23,961 bases of DNA from positions 1 to 23,961 of the IMG/VR virus record IMGVR_UViG_3300037427_002637, one strand, 5' to 3'. The notes below the pieces were generated by a model. The model searched no databases. It was not told the origin of the DNA and worked only from the letters and a program-made list of their open reading frames with translations. The DNA is from a virus. The position numbers and the translations under genes were made by a program. Of the stretch, positions 15,654 through 20,716 are shown piece by piece (the first letter of the stretch is position 1; every line of letters begins with the position of its first letter).

Positions 15654-16031
15654 ATGGCTAAAAACCAAAAGTCCCAAACCCAACAAGGCAAGAATCAAAC
15701 AAGCGTAAGTCCAATGAAGACCAAGCCACAATCGGCAATCGGTAAGCGTGGACTATGTGCGGAAGGTGTAAGCAACACGGTGAACAAGTGCGTAAGAAGT
15801 GCGGAAGACATCGTTAATGCAATCGGATTAGGCTACCCCCTAACCGCTACACCCGAAGGGCGTGCGTTGGTTGAAGCGAACATCGCAATGCTTGAAGGTG
15901 CATCGGCCATAATCACGGCTTATACCGCACTTGAAGCAACCAAGACAACCGACCTTGACATAATCACATCGTCAAGAATCGGAACAAATGTTCTTGGTAA
16001 TATTGCTATACTTCAACAATTCTTGGCTTGA
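15654..16031 (+). CDS. Ala-rich helical protein, unknown function
   Basis: 125 aa from ATG 15654, chosen because AGGTGA ends a few bases before it; an in-frame ATG at 15627 has no ribosome site. The first 35 residues are polar and basic (MAKNQKSQTQQGKNQTSVSP). The rest is helical and Ala/Ile/Thr-rich (GRALVEANIAMLEGASAIIT, then AYTALEATKT), with two Cys only. No family was recognised. It contains no CAG, GAG, CTG or CTC, so Gln is always CAA and Glu always GAA. Its general build (basic disordered tail plus Ala-rich helices) is similar to the protein at 20156-20515, whose tail is at the other end; homology is uncertain. Confidence 0.65.
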   Translation: MAKNQKSQTQQGKNQTSVSPMKTKPQSAIGKRGLCAEGVSNTVNKCVRSAEDIVNAIGLGYPLTATPEGRALVEANIAMLEGASAIITAYTALEATKTTDLDIITSSRIGTNVLGNIAILQQFLA

Positions 16032-16402
16032 AGGCATATACGGACTATGACAATACGACATACGCCCCACCTTGAACCATACCCCTTACAAGGCGGTATA
16101 GTAGGCATACACGCTACGCCATCCCAATTACTACGGGATAGATGATAATACGATGAATCAACATCGGGCAATGTATCACGATATGGCCGAACCCTAATCC
16201 TTGACAACCAAGGCGTGATAGAATTAACAACGACAACGAATCGGCATCGCATAGCCACAAATGCGACCCAATACACCAAGTATAACGGGGGGGTGGGTGA
16301 ATCCCCCCCAACCCTTACGGGATAGATGAACGCATATCGGATAATGTGCCGAATCCCCGACCTATGGATAGAATAGACATAAGTGGCGGTAATCACCGCC
16401 CA
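16032..16402 (+). other. 370-bp spacer with repeated ACGGGATAGATGA and G/C hairpins
   Basis: No supported gene. ACGGGATAGATGA occurs twice (16133-16145 and 16317-16329), each followed by similar sequence containing ATCGG and AATGT. A G7/C7 stem (about 16286-16308) lies between them, and a perfect GGCGGT/ACCGCC hairpin with loop AATC (16385-16400) sits just before the next start codon. Frames of 32, 14 and 22 codons exist but have no ribosome site; two of them end in the same LRDR because of the repeat. The spacer could be a structured leader, attenuator or noncoding RNA. Confidence 0.4.
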
Positions 16403-16573
16403 ATGAAGAAGTGCGTGGTTTGCATACAAAACAAAACCGAACAAATGGGCGAAGTCCTTGACTTAGCATTGACCTTAATTGATTCATCAATTATCGTTAT
16501 GTGTATATGTGAAGGATGCTACGAAGTTTTTGAAATTGATGTTGAAGAAGTCGTCATGGCGGTGGTTCAATGA
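16403..16573 (+). CDS. 56-aa zinc-knuckle microprotein
   Basis: ATG at 16403 directly after the 16385-16400 hairpin; an in-frame GTG at 16346 is less likely because its extension runs through that hairpin. Product MKKCVVCIQNKTEQMGEVLD continues LALTLIDSSIIVMCICEGCY: CVVC and CICEGC give a four-Cys zinc site around a hydrophobic helix, then an acidic end. The stop overlaps the next ATG (ATGA). It is the first of four coupled zinc microproteins. Function is unknown; such proteins often act as small adaptors or transcription factors in archaeal viruses. Confidence 0.7.
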   Translation: MKKCVVCIQNKTEQMGEVLDLALTLIDSSIIVMCICEGCYEVFEIDVEEVVMAVVQ

Positions 16574-16758
16574 AATATACCGAAGCATTGCCCGAAGGCA
16601 TGATGATGAAGATTGAAGGCGACCCATGCGACCTTTGCGACCCCGCTAAGGGATGCAAAGAAGAAGCATTGTTTTTGGCTAATTTCCCCGAATACCGATA
16701 CTTAGTGAAGATATGTGCGGGATGCTTGGGTAAGCGTATTGAAGGTGATTTACAATGA
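16570..16758 (+). CDS. 62-aa zinc-knuckle microprotein
   Basis: Product MKYTEALPEGMMMKIEGDPC continues DLCDPAKGCKEEALFLANF and KICAGCLGKRIEG. CDLC with a third Cys (KGC), then CAGC, make a probable treble-clef or ribbon zinc site. Both ends are ATGA overlaps with neighbours, so the four genes are translated as one coupled unit. Codons use only CAA and GAA for Gln and Glu, as everywhere in the 15253-17211 segment. Confidence 0.75.
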   Translation: MKYTEALPEGMMMKIEGDPCDLCDPAKGCKEEALFLANFPEYRYLVKICAGCLGKRIEGDLQ

Positions 16759-16925
16759 ACAATCATCCAATTTGCGGAATATGCGGTGCGAATGCACATA
16801 TAATTCATCGGGCAATAGACGCCAATCAAGTTAAGGTTTGGTTGGTTTGCCGTAATCGCAATTGCATAAACAAGGACAAGCCATACCCTATGGGCGTTAT
16901 GGAATCAATCATGTGGGTGGTTTGA
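16755..16925 (+). CDS. 56-aa zinc-ribbon microprotein
   Basis: ATG 16755 overlaps the upstream stop (ATGA); the TGA at 16923-16925 is directly followed by the next ATG. Product MNNHPICGICGANAHIIHRA continues IDANQVKVWLVCRNRNCIN: CGIC and CRNRNC with His residues between, a C2..C2 or HNH-like small zinc fold. An HNH nuclease reading was considered because of the CxxC-x-HxxH spacing, but the frame is too short for the catalytic motif. Function unknown. Confidence 0.7.
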   Translation: MNNHPICGICGANAHIIHRAIDANQVKVWLVCRNRNCINKDKPYPMGVMESIMWVV

Positions 16926-17096
16926 ATGGGGCGACGACGAACATTGACCGTTATCGGACAACGGTGCGGGCTTTGTAATACATTGTTTGCATCTAATGAA
17001 ACCCAATATTGCGGGCGACCCCTTTACTATCATGGGAAGGTTTGCAAGGTTTGTTATGAAGAACGGGTATTACCATATCGCAACAAGAAGTGTTGA
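16926..17096 (+). CDS. 56-aa basic zinc-binding microprotein
   Basis: The ATG directly follows the TGA of the previous gene (TGAATG). Product MGRRRTLTVIGQRCGLCNTL continues FASNETQYCGRPLYYHGK and VCKVCYEERVLPYRNKKC: CGLC, a middle Cys, CKVC and a final Cys, with an Arg-rich start and a basic end. The charge suggests nucleic-acid binding. It is the last gene of the cluster; the strong terminator at 17155-17196 follows after 58 bases. Confidence 0.7.
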   Translation: MGRRRTLTVIGQRCGLCNTLFASNETQYCGRPLYYHGKVCKVCYEERVLPYRNKKC

Positions 17097-17154
17097 ATGG
17101 GTGGATTGAAGACCCATCCCCATAAGCCGACATGATACGGGGTCGTGGCCGAAG

Positions 17155-17196
17155 CATAGGGGGGTTAGCCCCCCCCCTATGTTTCCCCCTTTTTTT
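17155..17196 (+). terminator. Strong stem-loop with T-run closing the Zn-ribbon cluster
   Basis: CATAGGGGGG (17155-17164), loop TTAG, then C9-TATG (17169-17181), followed by a C/T stretch and T7 (17190-17196). It ends the rightward cluster just before the strand switch. There is no matching A-run on the left side, so it is one-directional. Confidence 0.8.
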
Positions 17197-17240
17197 ATTT
17201 GTATAACACGGCAGATCTGCAGATCTCATACCTACAGTCT

Positions 17241-17269
17241 AAAAAAAAGTCTGCAATCCTGGGACCTGT
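17241..17269 (-). terminator. Repeated 3'-end module, copy 1
   Basis: Minus strand: ACAGGTCCCAGGATTGCAG, then ACTTTTTTTT. The same 16-18 base block precedes a T-run at several minus-strand gene ends. Confidence 0.55.
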
Positions 17270-17274
17270 CGCCC

Positions 17275-17301
17275 AAAAAAATACTGTATTCCTGGGACCT
17301 G
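17275..17301 (-). terminator. Repeated 3'-end module, copy 2
   Basis: Minus strand: CAGGTCCCAGGAATACAG, then a T-run. It is placed in tandem with copy 1, about five bases apart. Confidence 0.55.
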
Positions 17302-17321
17302 ATGAGATATCTCCCCTGATT

Positions 17322-17360
17322 AAAAAAGTATAGATTTGCAGGTGGGGGTGGTCGCCCCCA
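17322..17360 (-). terminator. Stem plus T6 after the 17364 gene
   Basis: A TGGGGG/CCCCCA stem (17343-17360) is followed on the minus strand by T6 (17322-17327). It starts three bases after the stop of the gene at 17364-17576. Confidence 0.6.
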
Positions 17361-17363
17361 GGT

Positions 17364-17576
17364 TCATTGTTCAAAGCAGACTGTGCAGGTATCACATTCA
17401 TATTTGCCTTGCAGGGCGTTGCCGATATACTGCAAAACTTCATGGATGCACAACCCTGCTTCATGCCGTGAATCTGGCCACATATCATTAGCAGACCCAT
17501 CACCGTCAATGAATAAGCAGAATATCCGCCCACCCAGGGTTGTTTTTCCTTCCAGGTTTATTATTTGTATTTCCAT
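17364..17576 (-). CDS. 70-aa protein with C-terminal zinc knuckle
   Basis: Product MEIQIINLEGKTTLGGRIFC begins with strands; a central acidic part with SANDMWPDSRHEAGLCIHEV follows, and the end is CDTCTVC. A TATA-like promoter (17595-17614) lies about 30 bases before the ATG, so the transcript has a very short or no leader. The gene is transcribed alone and ends in a stem-T6 terminator. The 'GSA...RHE' part also occurs in the next gene to the right (17838-18161) and may mark a distant relation. Function unknown. Confidence 0.7.
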   Translation of the reverse strand: MEIQIINLEGKTTLGGRIFCLFIDGDGSANDMWPDSRHEAGLCIHEVLQYIGNALQGKYECDTCTVCFEQ

Positions 17577-17594
17577 ACAAACCTGCTACACCGT

Positions 17595-17614
17595 CATACT
17601 ACTTAATACTTTAA
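17595..17614 (-). promoter_or_regulatory. Minus-strand TATA promoter P1
   Basis: Minus strand TTAAAGTATTAAGTAGTATG, matching the shared consensus TAAAGTATTATATACTATG, about 19-38 bases before ATG 17576. No AGATCT-type upstream element is seen for this copy. Confidence 0.55.
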
Positions 17615-17662
17615 CAGACAGTACTGATGCACTCCTCGGGGCTGGGCAAGGAAGGCGACCCT

Positions 17663-17689
17663 AAAAAATACTGCAATCCTGGGACTTGT
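17663..17689 (-). terminator. Repeated 3'-end module, copy 3
   Basis: Minus strand: CAAGTCCCAGGATTGCAG, then TATTTTTTAG. It is the second of two modules downstream of the 17838 gene. Confidence 0.55.
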
Positions 17690-17736
17690 TTGTTTTCAGT
17701 AAAGCCTGCAGGCGTGCAGGCGGCGGCTGGCTTCTG

Positions 17737-17829
17737 AAAAAAACTGCGTAGTCCTGGGACCTGACAGATTACCTGTCAGGAATGAAAAAGTTAAACTTAG
17801 CAGATAGGGCGGTTGTTCCCGCCCCATCT
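17737..17829 (-). terminator. Compound 3' region of the 17838 gene (hairpins plus module copy 4)
   Basis: From right to left: a GGGCGG/CCGCCC hairpin (about 17803-17829) starting nine bases after the stop, a perfect CCTGACAG/CTGTCAGG hairpin (17760-17780), then CAGGTCCCAGGACTACGCAG and T7 (17737-17743). The repeat and hairpins together look like a strong terminator or a 3'-end processing site. Confidence 0.6.
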
Positions 17830-17837
17830 GGTAATCT

Positions 17838-18161
17838 TCAAGCAAGGATGCGAAGCAGAAGTTCTCCGTAATAGACACCCAACAGACCGTCTCCTTCAAC
17901 ATATCTATCTGGTTCGTGTCGGCCATTAGCGTCAATCTGTCGTGCAGACCCGACTAAGCATTTGATGATAAGGAGCGGGTGCTCCTTAGCCAACCAAAGC
18001 AGATGTTGTTCGTCTTCGTCTGTTTCATAGCAATTATCTGCAAAGCCAGAATATACTATTTCTAATTCCTTAGCAGATAGTATATCACATGGCGCACATT
18101 CGCAGATCTCCATTCCGAGATTAGCCAGTTCGTCTTCATCCAATTTTTTTAGGTTTATCAT
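17838..18161 (-). CDS. 107-aa acidic protein with CxC-x2-C motif
   Basis: Start ATG 18161 (MINLKKLDEDELANLGMEIC). An in-frame ATG at 18191 lies inside the TATA box and cannot be used. GGGGG lies about seven bases before the chosen ATG. Residues 20-25 read CECAPC, then an acidic helical part (YETDEDEQHLLWLAKEHPLL) and LVGSARQIDANGRHEPDRY, and a hydrophobic end (LLGVYYGELLLRILA). The N-terminal Cys group could bind one metal with later Cys residues. No family was recognised. It is transcribed alone from P2 and ends in a compound terminator. Confidence 0.7.
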   Translation of the reverse strand: MINLKKLDEDELANLGMEICECAPCDILSAKELEIVYSGFADNCYETDEDEQHLLWLAKEHPLLIIKCLVGSARQIDANGRHEPDRYVEGDGLLGVYYGELLLRILA

Positions 18162-18188
18162 GTTTTTCCCCCAATTATCCATAATCAA

Positions 18189-18208
18189 CATAGTATATAA
18201 TACTTTAG
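18189..18208 (-). promoter_or_regulatory. Minus-strand TATA promoter P2
   Basis: Minus strand GCTAAAGTATTATATACTAT, a close match to the consensus. The TATA centre is about 37 bases before ATG 18161. An upstream element lies at 18229-18250. Confidence 0.65.
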
Positions 18209-18228
18209 CAGATGGTGATAACCAGATT

Positions 18229-18250
18229 CCAACAGGCAGATCTGACAGAT
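18229..18250 (-). promoter_or_regulatory. AGATCT-type upstream element for P2
   Basis: Plus strand CCAACAGGCAGATCTGACAG, about 42 bp upstream of the P2 TATA box. GATTCCAACAGGCAG is shared with the element of P3. Confidence 0.5.
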
Positions 18251-18298
18251 ATACTTTGAGTCAAACGCCTGCAGATTTTCTGCATGGCTGCGCCTATC

Positions 18299-18326
18299 AA
18301 AAAAGTTATCTGCATTCCTGGGGCTT
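18299..18326 (-). terminator. Repeated 3'-end module, copy 5
   Basis: Minus strand: TAAGCCCCAGGAATGCAG, then ATAACTTTTTTG, immediately after the gene ending at 18331. It probably terminates the 18965-18331 operon. Confidence 0.5.
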
Positions 18327-18330
18327 AGAA

Positions 18331-18597
18331 TCAATCTTCGTCAGGCCAACAGTATTCGCAGGTGCATCCGACAAAGCAGAGTGGTTCATCGTCAGGACCG
18401 CCTGCTTCGTGATGGTGGTCTTCAAGCAGGGCAAGCAGGTCAAGGACTTCTTTACCTGATAGCTGCCCGTTGTTCTTGTTAACAGGAACGCTGCTTGTGT
18501 CAAACACTTCGCTGCAACCCTGACACTTATACTTACCATCTGCGTAAGCCTCCATTAGGATTCCGCAATCGCACCAGATTTGAACGGTTAGCTGCAT
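18331..18597 (-). CDS. 88-aa protein with two zinc-binding Cys groups
   Basis: Product MQLTVQIWCDCGILMEAYAD continues GKYKCQGCSEVFDTSSV, then a helical middle (VLDLLALLEDHHHEAGG) and CFVGCTCEYC near the end. CDC/CQGC form a zinc ribbon in the first 30 residues, and the last Cys group with the HHH segment could bind a second metal. The ATG directly follows the TGA of the upstream gene (TGAATG). It is third in an operon driven by P3. A repeated 3'-end module follows. A regulatory or protein-binding role is likely but unproven. Confidence 0.75.
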   Translation of the reverse strand: MQLTVQIWCDCGILMEAYADGKYKCQGCSEVFDTSSVPVNKNNGQLSGKEVLDLLALLEDHHHEAGGPDDEPLCFVGCTCEYCWPDED

Positions 18598-18825
18598 TCA
18601 AGCACCACCCGCACAATCTGGGCAACTGTAGTATGGATGGTCTAAATCTGATGGTTCTGGTTCACCGCACACACCACCGCATCCTGGACAAACATCACCA
18701 TCTGCCCTTTCCTTCAATTCCTGCAATGTTAGGCATTCGCTGCAAATCATCATATATTCCCAACCTGGCGCACCTGGTTCGGCCAAGCGAAGTTTTCCTG
18801 AACAATCTGCTTCTCTGCATATCAT
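18598..18825 (-). CDS. 75-aa three-knuckle zinc protein
   Basis: Product MICREADCSGKLRLAEPGAP, then YMMICSECLTLQELKERADG, VCPGCGGVCGEPEPS and YYSCPDCAGGA. Cys groups CREADC, CSEC, CPGCGGVC and CPDC give about ten ligands, enough for two zinc ribbons, as in rubredoxin-like or double-ribbon proteins. The start overlaps the upstream stop (ATGA), and the stop touches the next ATG. It sits in the middle of the P3 operon. Function unknown. Confidence 0.75.
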   Translation of the reverse strand: MICREADCSGKLRLAEPGAPGWEYMMICSECLTLQELKERADGDVCPGCGGVCGEPEPSDLDHPYYSCPDCAGGA

Positions 18826-18965
18826 TCTTCATCACCGCACCTGCAAGGCATTAGTAGCCCCTGTATGTCGTCTTGTATCTGCACGCCCCTAAATCCCCCG
18901 CACATCTGGCATTGCTGCGCCATGATGTTTCGGAAGACATTTCCTGATATGGTTTTCTTTCCCAT
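18822..18965 (-). CDS. Leaderless 47-aa zinc-ribbon microprotein
   Basis: The longer open frame up to 19136 runs through promoter P3, so the start is ATG 18965 (MGKKTISGNVFRNIMAQQCQ), about 25 bases after the TATA box, which predicts a leaderless transcript. The rest reads MCGGFRGVQIQDDIQGLLMP and CRCGDEE: CQMC and CRC are the metal ligands. It is the first gene of the operon 18965-18331, and its stop overlaps the next start (ATGA). Confidence 0.7.
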   Translation of the reverse strand: MGKKTISGNVFRNIMAQQCQMCGGFRGVQIQDDIQGLLMPCRCGDEE

Positions 18966-18979
18966 ATACAGCAATATAC

Positions 18980-19001
18980 GGACTACTATATAATACTTTA
19001 G
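18980..19001 (-). promoter_or_regulatory. Minus-strand TATA promoter P3
   Basis: Minus strand CTAAAGTATTATATAGTAGT, near-identical to P2. It is centred about 25 bases before ATG 18965. Confidence 0.65.
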
Positions 19002-19024
19002 GAGACCGCCCTGCGAGGCGATTT

Positions 19025-19052
19025 CCTGATTCCAACAGGCAGCTCTGACAGG
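19025..19052 (-). promoter_or_regulatory. AGATCT-type upstream element for P3
   Basis: Plus strand TGATTCCAACAGGCAG followed by CTCTGACAGG. It is about 50 bp upstream of the P3 TATA box; one base differs from the AGATCT core. Confidence 0.5.
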
Positions 19053-19096
19053 ATATATGATAGCCAGCGCAATCTGCAAGCCAGATAGACAGGGAT

Positions 19097-19109
19097 AAAA
19101 AAGTAAAAA
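19097..19109 (-). terminator. T-run terminator after the 19148 gene
   Basis: Minus strand reads CTTTTTACTTTTTTATCCC about 40-50 bases after the stop of the gene at 19148. Confidence 0.45.
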
Positions 19110-19147
19110 GCTGGAAAAGCTGCGGGGGATTCCCATGTCGCAGATAA

Positions 19148-19414
19148 TCAGTCAATGTCGCATTCACAGGCCATTACATCAGGCCCACAGTCTTTCCTCC
19201 CTACCAGTTCGTTATTACCACCGCAGAAGTCGCAGTAGTTATGAAAGCAATGAGGACATTCCTCGTTCATGCAGAAACCCGTATCATCCAGAGGTTTACC
19301 GCAAAGACAGATACCATCAGATATCATACCCGCACAGAACATACAGGATGGGGGGCAAATTATAGCAGGTTCAGCAGGAAGCATAGCATCCCTAATCCAG
19401 AGTGGCAGACCCAT
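19148..19414 (-). CDS. 88-aa Cys-rich double zinc-site protein
   Basis: Start ATG 19414 overlaps the upstream stop by one base (TGATG); an in-frame ATG at 19429 is possible. There are thirteen Cys: IICPPSCMFC (20-27), CLC (36-38), FCMNEECPHC (48-56), NYCDFCGG (61-64), then C76 and CEC (83-85). The order C-x3-C-x2-C ... C-x4-C-x2-C-x4-C-x2-C resembles RING/treble-clef cross-brace arrangements with two metals, but I cannot assign a RING. The C-terminus is acidic. It is the last gene of the P4 operon. Confidence 0.75.
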   Translation of the reverse strand: MGLPLWIRDAMLPAEPAIICPPSCMFCAGMISDGICLCGKPLDDTGFCMNEECPHCFHNYCDFCGGNNELVGRKDCGPDVMACECDID

Positions 19415-19617
19415 CAGATACCACCCCATAGATTCAGGTCATACCATACAATACCAGCAACCGCAGGCTTTTCCCGAATATCCGCACCAGATTGTAGGCA
19501 ATGCAGACTAACGGGTGTTGCTACAGTAATGTTCAGATGCCCAGACCACATAGATATTTCTAACAGGAAATCGGGCGTGTCCAGATATATGAAGTATTCA
19601 TCAGTTAGACGAGGCAT
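19414..19617 (-). CDS. 67-aa hypothetical protein of the P4 operon
   Basis: ATG 19617 (MPRLTDEYFIYLDTPDFLLE) is preferred: it follows the upstream TGA by one base and has GGTGG seven bases before it; ATG 19632 is the alternative. The protein is beta-like and aromatic (ISMWSGHLNITVATPVSLHC, then VWYDLNLWGGI). It has one Cys pair too far apart for a knuckle, so it is one of the few non-zinc proteins here. The stop overlaps the next start (TGATG). No family recognised. Confidence 0.6.
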   Translation of the reverse strand: MPRLTDEYFIYLDTPDFLLEISMWSGHLNITVATPVSLHCLQSGADIREKPAVAGIVWYDLNLWGGI

Positions 19618-19618
19618 A

Positions 19619-19762
19619 TCAGGACCACCCATGATGTTTTTGCAGATGTTGCAGATAGCATATCTTGCAGATAAATCTCGCACCACATGTTATAGGAGAT
19701 AACACAGATGTCCCGCAACAATCGCAGGAAATTAGGTTAGGTTCTTCTTGGTCTTCCGCCAT
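19619..19762 (-). CDS. Leaderless 47-aa zinc-ribbon microprotein
   Basis: Start ATG 19762 lies about 24-28 bases after the TATA box P4, so the longer frame to 19846 is rejected. Product MAEDQEEPNLISCDCCGTSV continues LSPITCGARFICKICYLQHL: CDCC, ITC and CKIC plus His residues near the end suggest one or two zinc sites. It is first in an operon with 19617-19414 and 19414-19148. Confidence 0.7.
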   Translation of the reverse strand: MAEDQEEPNLISCDCCGTSVLSPITCGARFICKICYLQHLQKHHGWS

Positions 19763-19775
19763 ACTTACAGATATT

Positions 19776-19799
19776 CGTTCAAGTATATGAATGTTTAGG
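19776..19799 (-). promoter_or_regulatory. Minus-strand TATA promoter P4
   Basis: Minus strand CCTAAACATTCATATACTTG. Its TATA part is shared with P6 (CATATACTTGA). It is centred about 24-28 bases before ATG 19762. Confidence 0.6.
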
Positions 19800-19832
19800 A
19801 GGGGGAACAGATAGGGATTTACCAGACCCCAC

Positions 19833-19850
19833 GAGGCAGCTCTCACAGCT
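19833..19850 (-). promoter_or_regulatory. AGATCT-type upstream element for P4 (copy 1)
   Basis: Plus strand GAGGCAGCTCTCACAGCT, about 55 bp upstream of the P4 TATA box; a degenerate copy. Confidence 0.4.
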
Positions 19851-19873
19851 TTTTTAGAGTGGTCAGTTTCGCC

Positions 19874-19892
19874 TCCAGGCAGATCTCACAGA
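19874..19892 (-). promoter_or_regulatory. AGATCT-type upstream element (copy 2, P4 region)
   Basis: Plus strand TCCAGGCAGATCTCACAGA, 40 bp farther upstream than copy 1 and nearer the consensus. Confidence 0.45.
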
Positions 19893-19902
19893 TGGATATA
19901 TC

Positions 19903-19930
19903 AAAAAAAAATGCAGATTTCCTGGGACTC
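19903..19930 (-). terminator. Repeated 3'-end module, copy 6
   Basis: Minus strand: GAGTCCCAGGAAATCTGCAT, then T8. It lies about 230 bases beyond the stop of the gene at 20156, after the hairpin series at 19988-20067. Confidence 0.5.
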
Positions 19931-19987
19931 AATATCCTAAAGCAGGAAAAGCTGACGCAGGCACCTGAGTTCCCACATCAGCGGACA

Positions 19988-20067
19988 CCTGATTTTGAGG
20001 TCAGGGGAGGCCCCCCTGGAAGCCGAAGATTCCAGAGGGGCAGTGACTTCTGCATGATTGCAGAAGT
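19988..20067. ncRNA. Series of three hairpins, candidate structured RNA or 3' region
   Basis: CCTGA/TCAGG (19988-20005), CCCC-CTGGAA/TTCCAG-a-GGGG (20012-20040, one bulge), and ACTTCTGCA/TGCAGAAGT with loop TGAT (20046-20067, nine perfect pairs). They lie in a gene-free stretch between the stop at 20156 and P4. Three adjacent stable stems are more than a simple terminator needs. The strand is unknown; on the minus strand the series would be the 3' end of the 20156 transcript. Confidence 0.35.
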
Positions 20068-20155
20068 GAACAGGATTCGCTGGTTGGTGTATTTCATCAG
20101 CCGTCCTGGTTTAACAAAGCGACAAAGGATGGCAGGTCAAGCCTGCTTTCCAGAA

Positions 20156-20515
20156 TCAAGCCTTCTTAGCAGTCTTAGCAGCCTTCTTAGGGGCAGCCTT
20201 AGCTGGTTTGGAAGATGTTTCCTGTTCCTTAGTTTCTTGCAGTTTTGCACTTTGCATCTGGGCAATCATGGTTGCTCCCATAAGAGAAGTAGCAGCCTTG
20301 ACGGTTGCAGCCTGGTGTCCTGAAGCGTGTTCCATTACGAGGGAAGCAACAGCATTTGAGGCTACGATGACCTTTTCCAGTTGTGTGGAGACAACCTTGT
20401 CGTTTCCTGAAAGGCTGCTCATTGCATAGAGTTCAACCAGGCGACGCTGCTTGTTTACAGTGTCTCTGATAGTCTTTTCGTCTGCATCACTAAAGATTTG
20501 AGTATTATCTGACAT
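20156..20515 (-). CDS. 119-aa Ala-rich helical protein with Lys/Ala tail
   Basis: Start ATG 20515 (MSDNTQIFSDADEKTIRDTV), with GGTGAT six bases upstream, inside the last codons of the upstream 40-aa frame. The body is helical and Ala/Val-rich (EKVIVASNAVASLVMEHASG, then ATVKAATSLMGATMIAQMQS). The end is a histone-H1-like tail (SKPAKAAPKKAAKTAKKA) that should bind DNA or RNA without sequence preference. No Cys ligands except none in knuckles, so it differs from its neighbours. It could compact DNA or shield it; the basic build of tail plus helices recalls the protein at 15654-16031. Role inferred. Confidence 0.75.
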   Translation of the reverse strand: MSDNTQIFSDADEKTIRDTVNKQRRLVELYAMSSLSGNDKVVSTQLEKVIVASNAVASLVMEHASGHQAATVKAATSLMGATMIAQMQSAKLQETKEQETSSKPAKAAPKKAAKTAKKA

Positions 20516-20627
20516 ACACATCACCGTCCTCCCCCGCTGGTCGTGGTCTTCTTTCAGCATTTGCTGGGGCGTGTGCTTTCGCACCAGATGGTATCAGGGT
20601 CTTGCTACCTGTCTTTGTTTCCGCCAT
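20505..20627 (-). CDS. Leaderless 40-aa basic microprotein
   Basis: ATG 20627 is 21-28 bases after the TATA box P5, which predicts a leaderless start exactly here. TAA is at 20505-20507. Product MAETKTGSKTLIPSGAKAHA continues PANAERRPRPAGEDGDVYVR. It is Pro/Ala/Arg-rich and probably disordered. The end overlaps the start of the 119-aa gene by 11 bases, suggesting coupled translation; it may be a true small protein or a translated leader that sets the level of the second gene. Confidence 0.55.
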   Translation of the reverse strand: MAETKTGSKTLIPSGAKAHAPANAERRPRPAGEDGDVYVR

Positions 20628-20646
20628 GATTCCAGCTACGCATTCA

Positions 20647-20668
20647 ACCATATAAAGGTTTGTCAGAC
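20647..20668 (-). promoter_or_regulatory. Minus-strand TATA promoter P5
   Basis: Minus strand TCTGACAAACCTTTATATGG. The block GTCTGACAAACCT is identical to P6. It is centred about 28 bases before ATG 20627. Confidence 0.65.
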
Positions 20669-20696
20669 GGATGCAGCGAAGCATTTTTCAATTTTA

Positions 20697-20716
20697 GCAG
20701 GCAGATCTCACAGATA
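20697..20716 (-). promoter_or_regulatory. AGATCT-type upstream element for P5 (copy 1)
   Basis: Plus strand GCAGGCAGATCTCACAGATA, about 50 bp upstream of the P5 TATA box. Confidence 0.5.

Larger units (their letters stand above)
17097..17363. other. Convergent spacer with terminators of both strands and the composition switch
   Basis: No gene. Only a 12-codon frame follows the last plus-strand stop. The spacer holds the plus-strand terminator, a perfect palindrome GCAGATCTGC (17211-17220) where CAG first reappears, two minus-strand terminator modules (17241-17269, 17275-17301), and a TGGGGG/CCCCCA stem with T6 (17322-17360) directly after the minus-strand gene at 17364. Confidence 0.6.

Noticed and set aside
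15288-15731. Minus-strand frame of 147 codons over the TerL-Zn cluster spacer
   Set aside because: It crosses the hairpins and the start of the plus-strand gene at 15654, has no promoter or ribosome site in the right place, and gives a low-complexity Phe/His/Cys-rich protein.
16013-16444. Minus-strand frame of 143 codons opposite the 16032-16402 spacer
   Set aside because: Antisense to the hairpins and to the start of the 16403 zinc gene, no ribosome site, and no coupling with other genes. The plus strand has better support.
16755-16925. HNH endonuclease
   Set aside because: The Cys and His spacing recalls HNH zinc sites, but the protein is only 56 aa and lacks a recognisable catalytic HH...N...H set.
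17097-17135. 12-codon frame directly after the last zinc gene (TGAATG)
   Set aside because: It keeps the coupling pattern but is too short and has no Cys; probably chance.
17195-17533. Minus-strand frame of 112 codons overlapping the 17364 gene
   Set aside because: It runs through both terminator modules and the palindrome, in another frame of a better supported gene.
19241-19702. Plus-strand frame of 153 codons
   Set aside because: Shadow of the coupled zinc-protein genes 19148-19414 and 19414-19617, which have knuckles, promoter and start/stop overlaps.
19859-20323. Plus-strand frame of 154 codons starting before the hairpin series
   Set aside because: It begins near elements of P4, crosses three hairpins and runs antisense into the Lys/Ala-tail gene; no promoter or ribosome site supports it.
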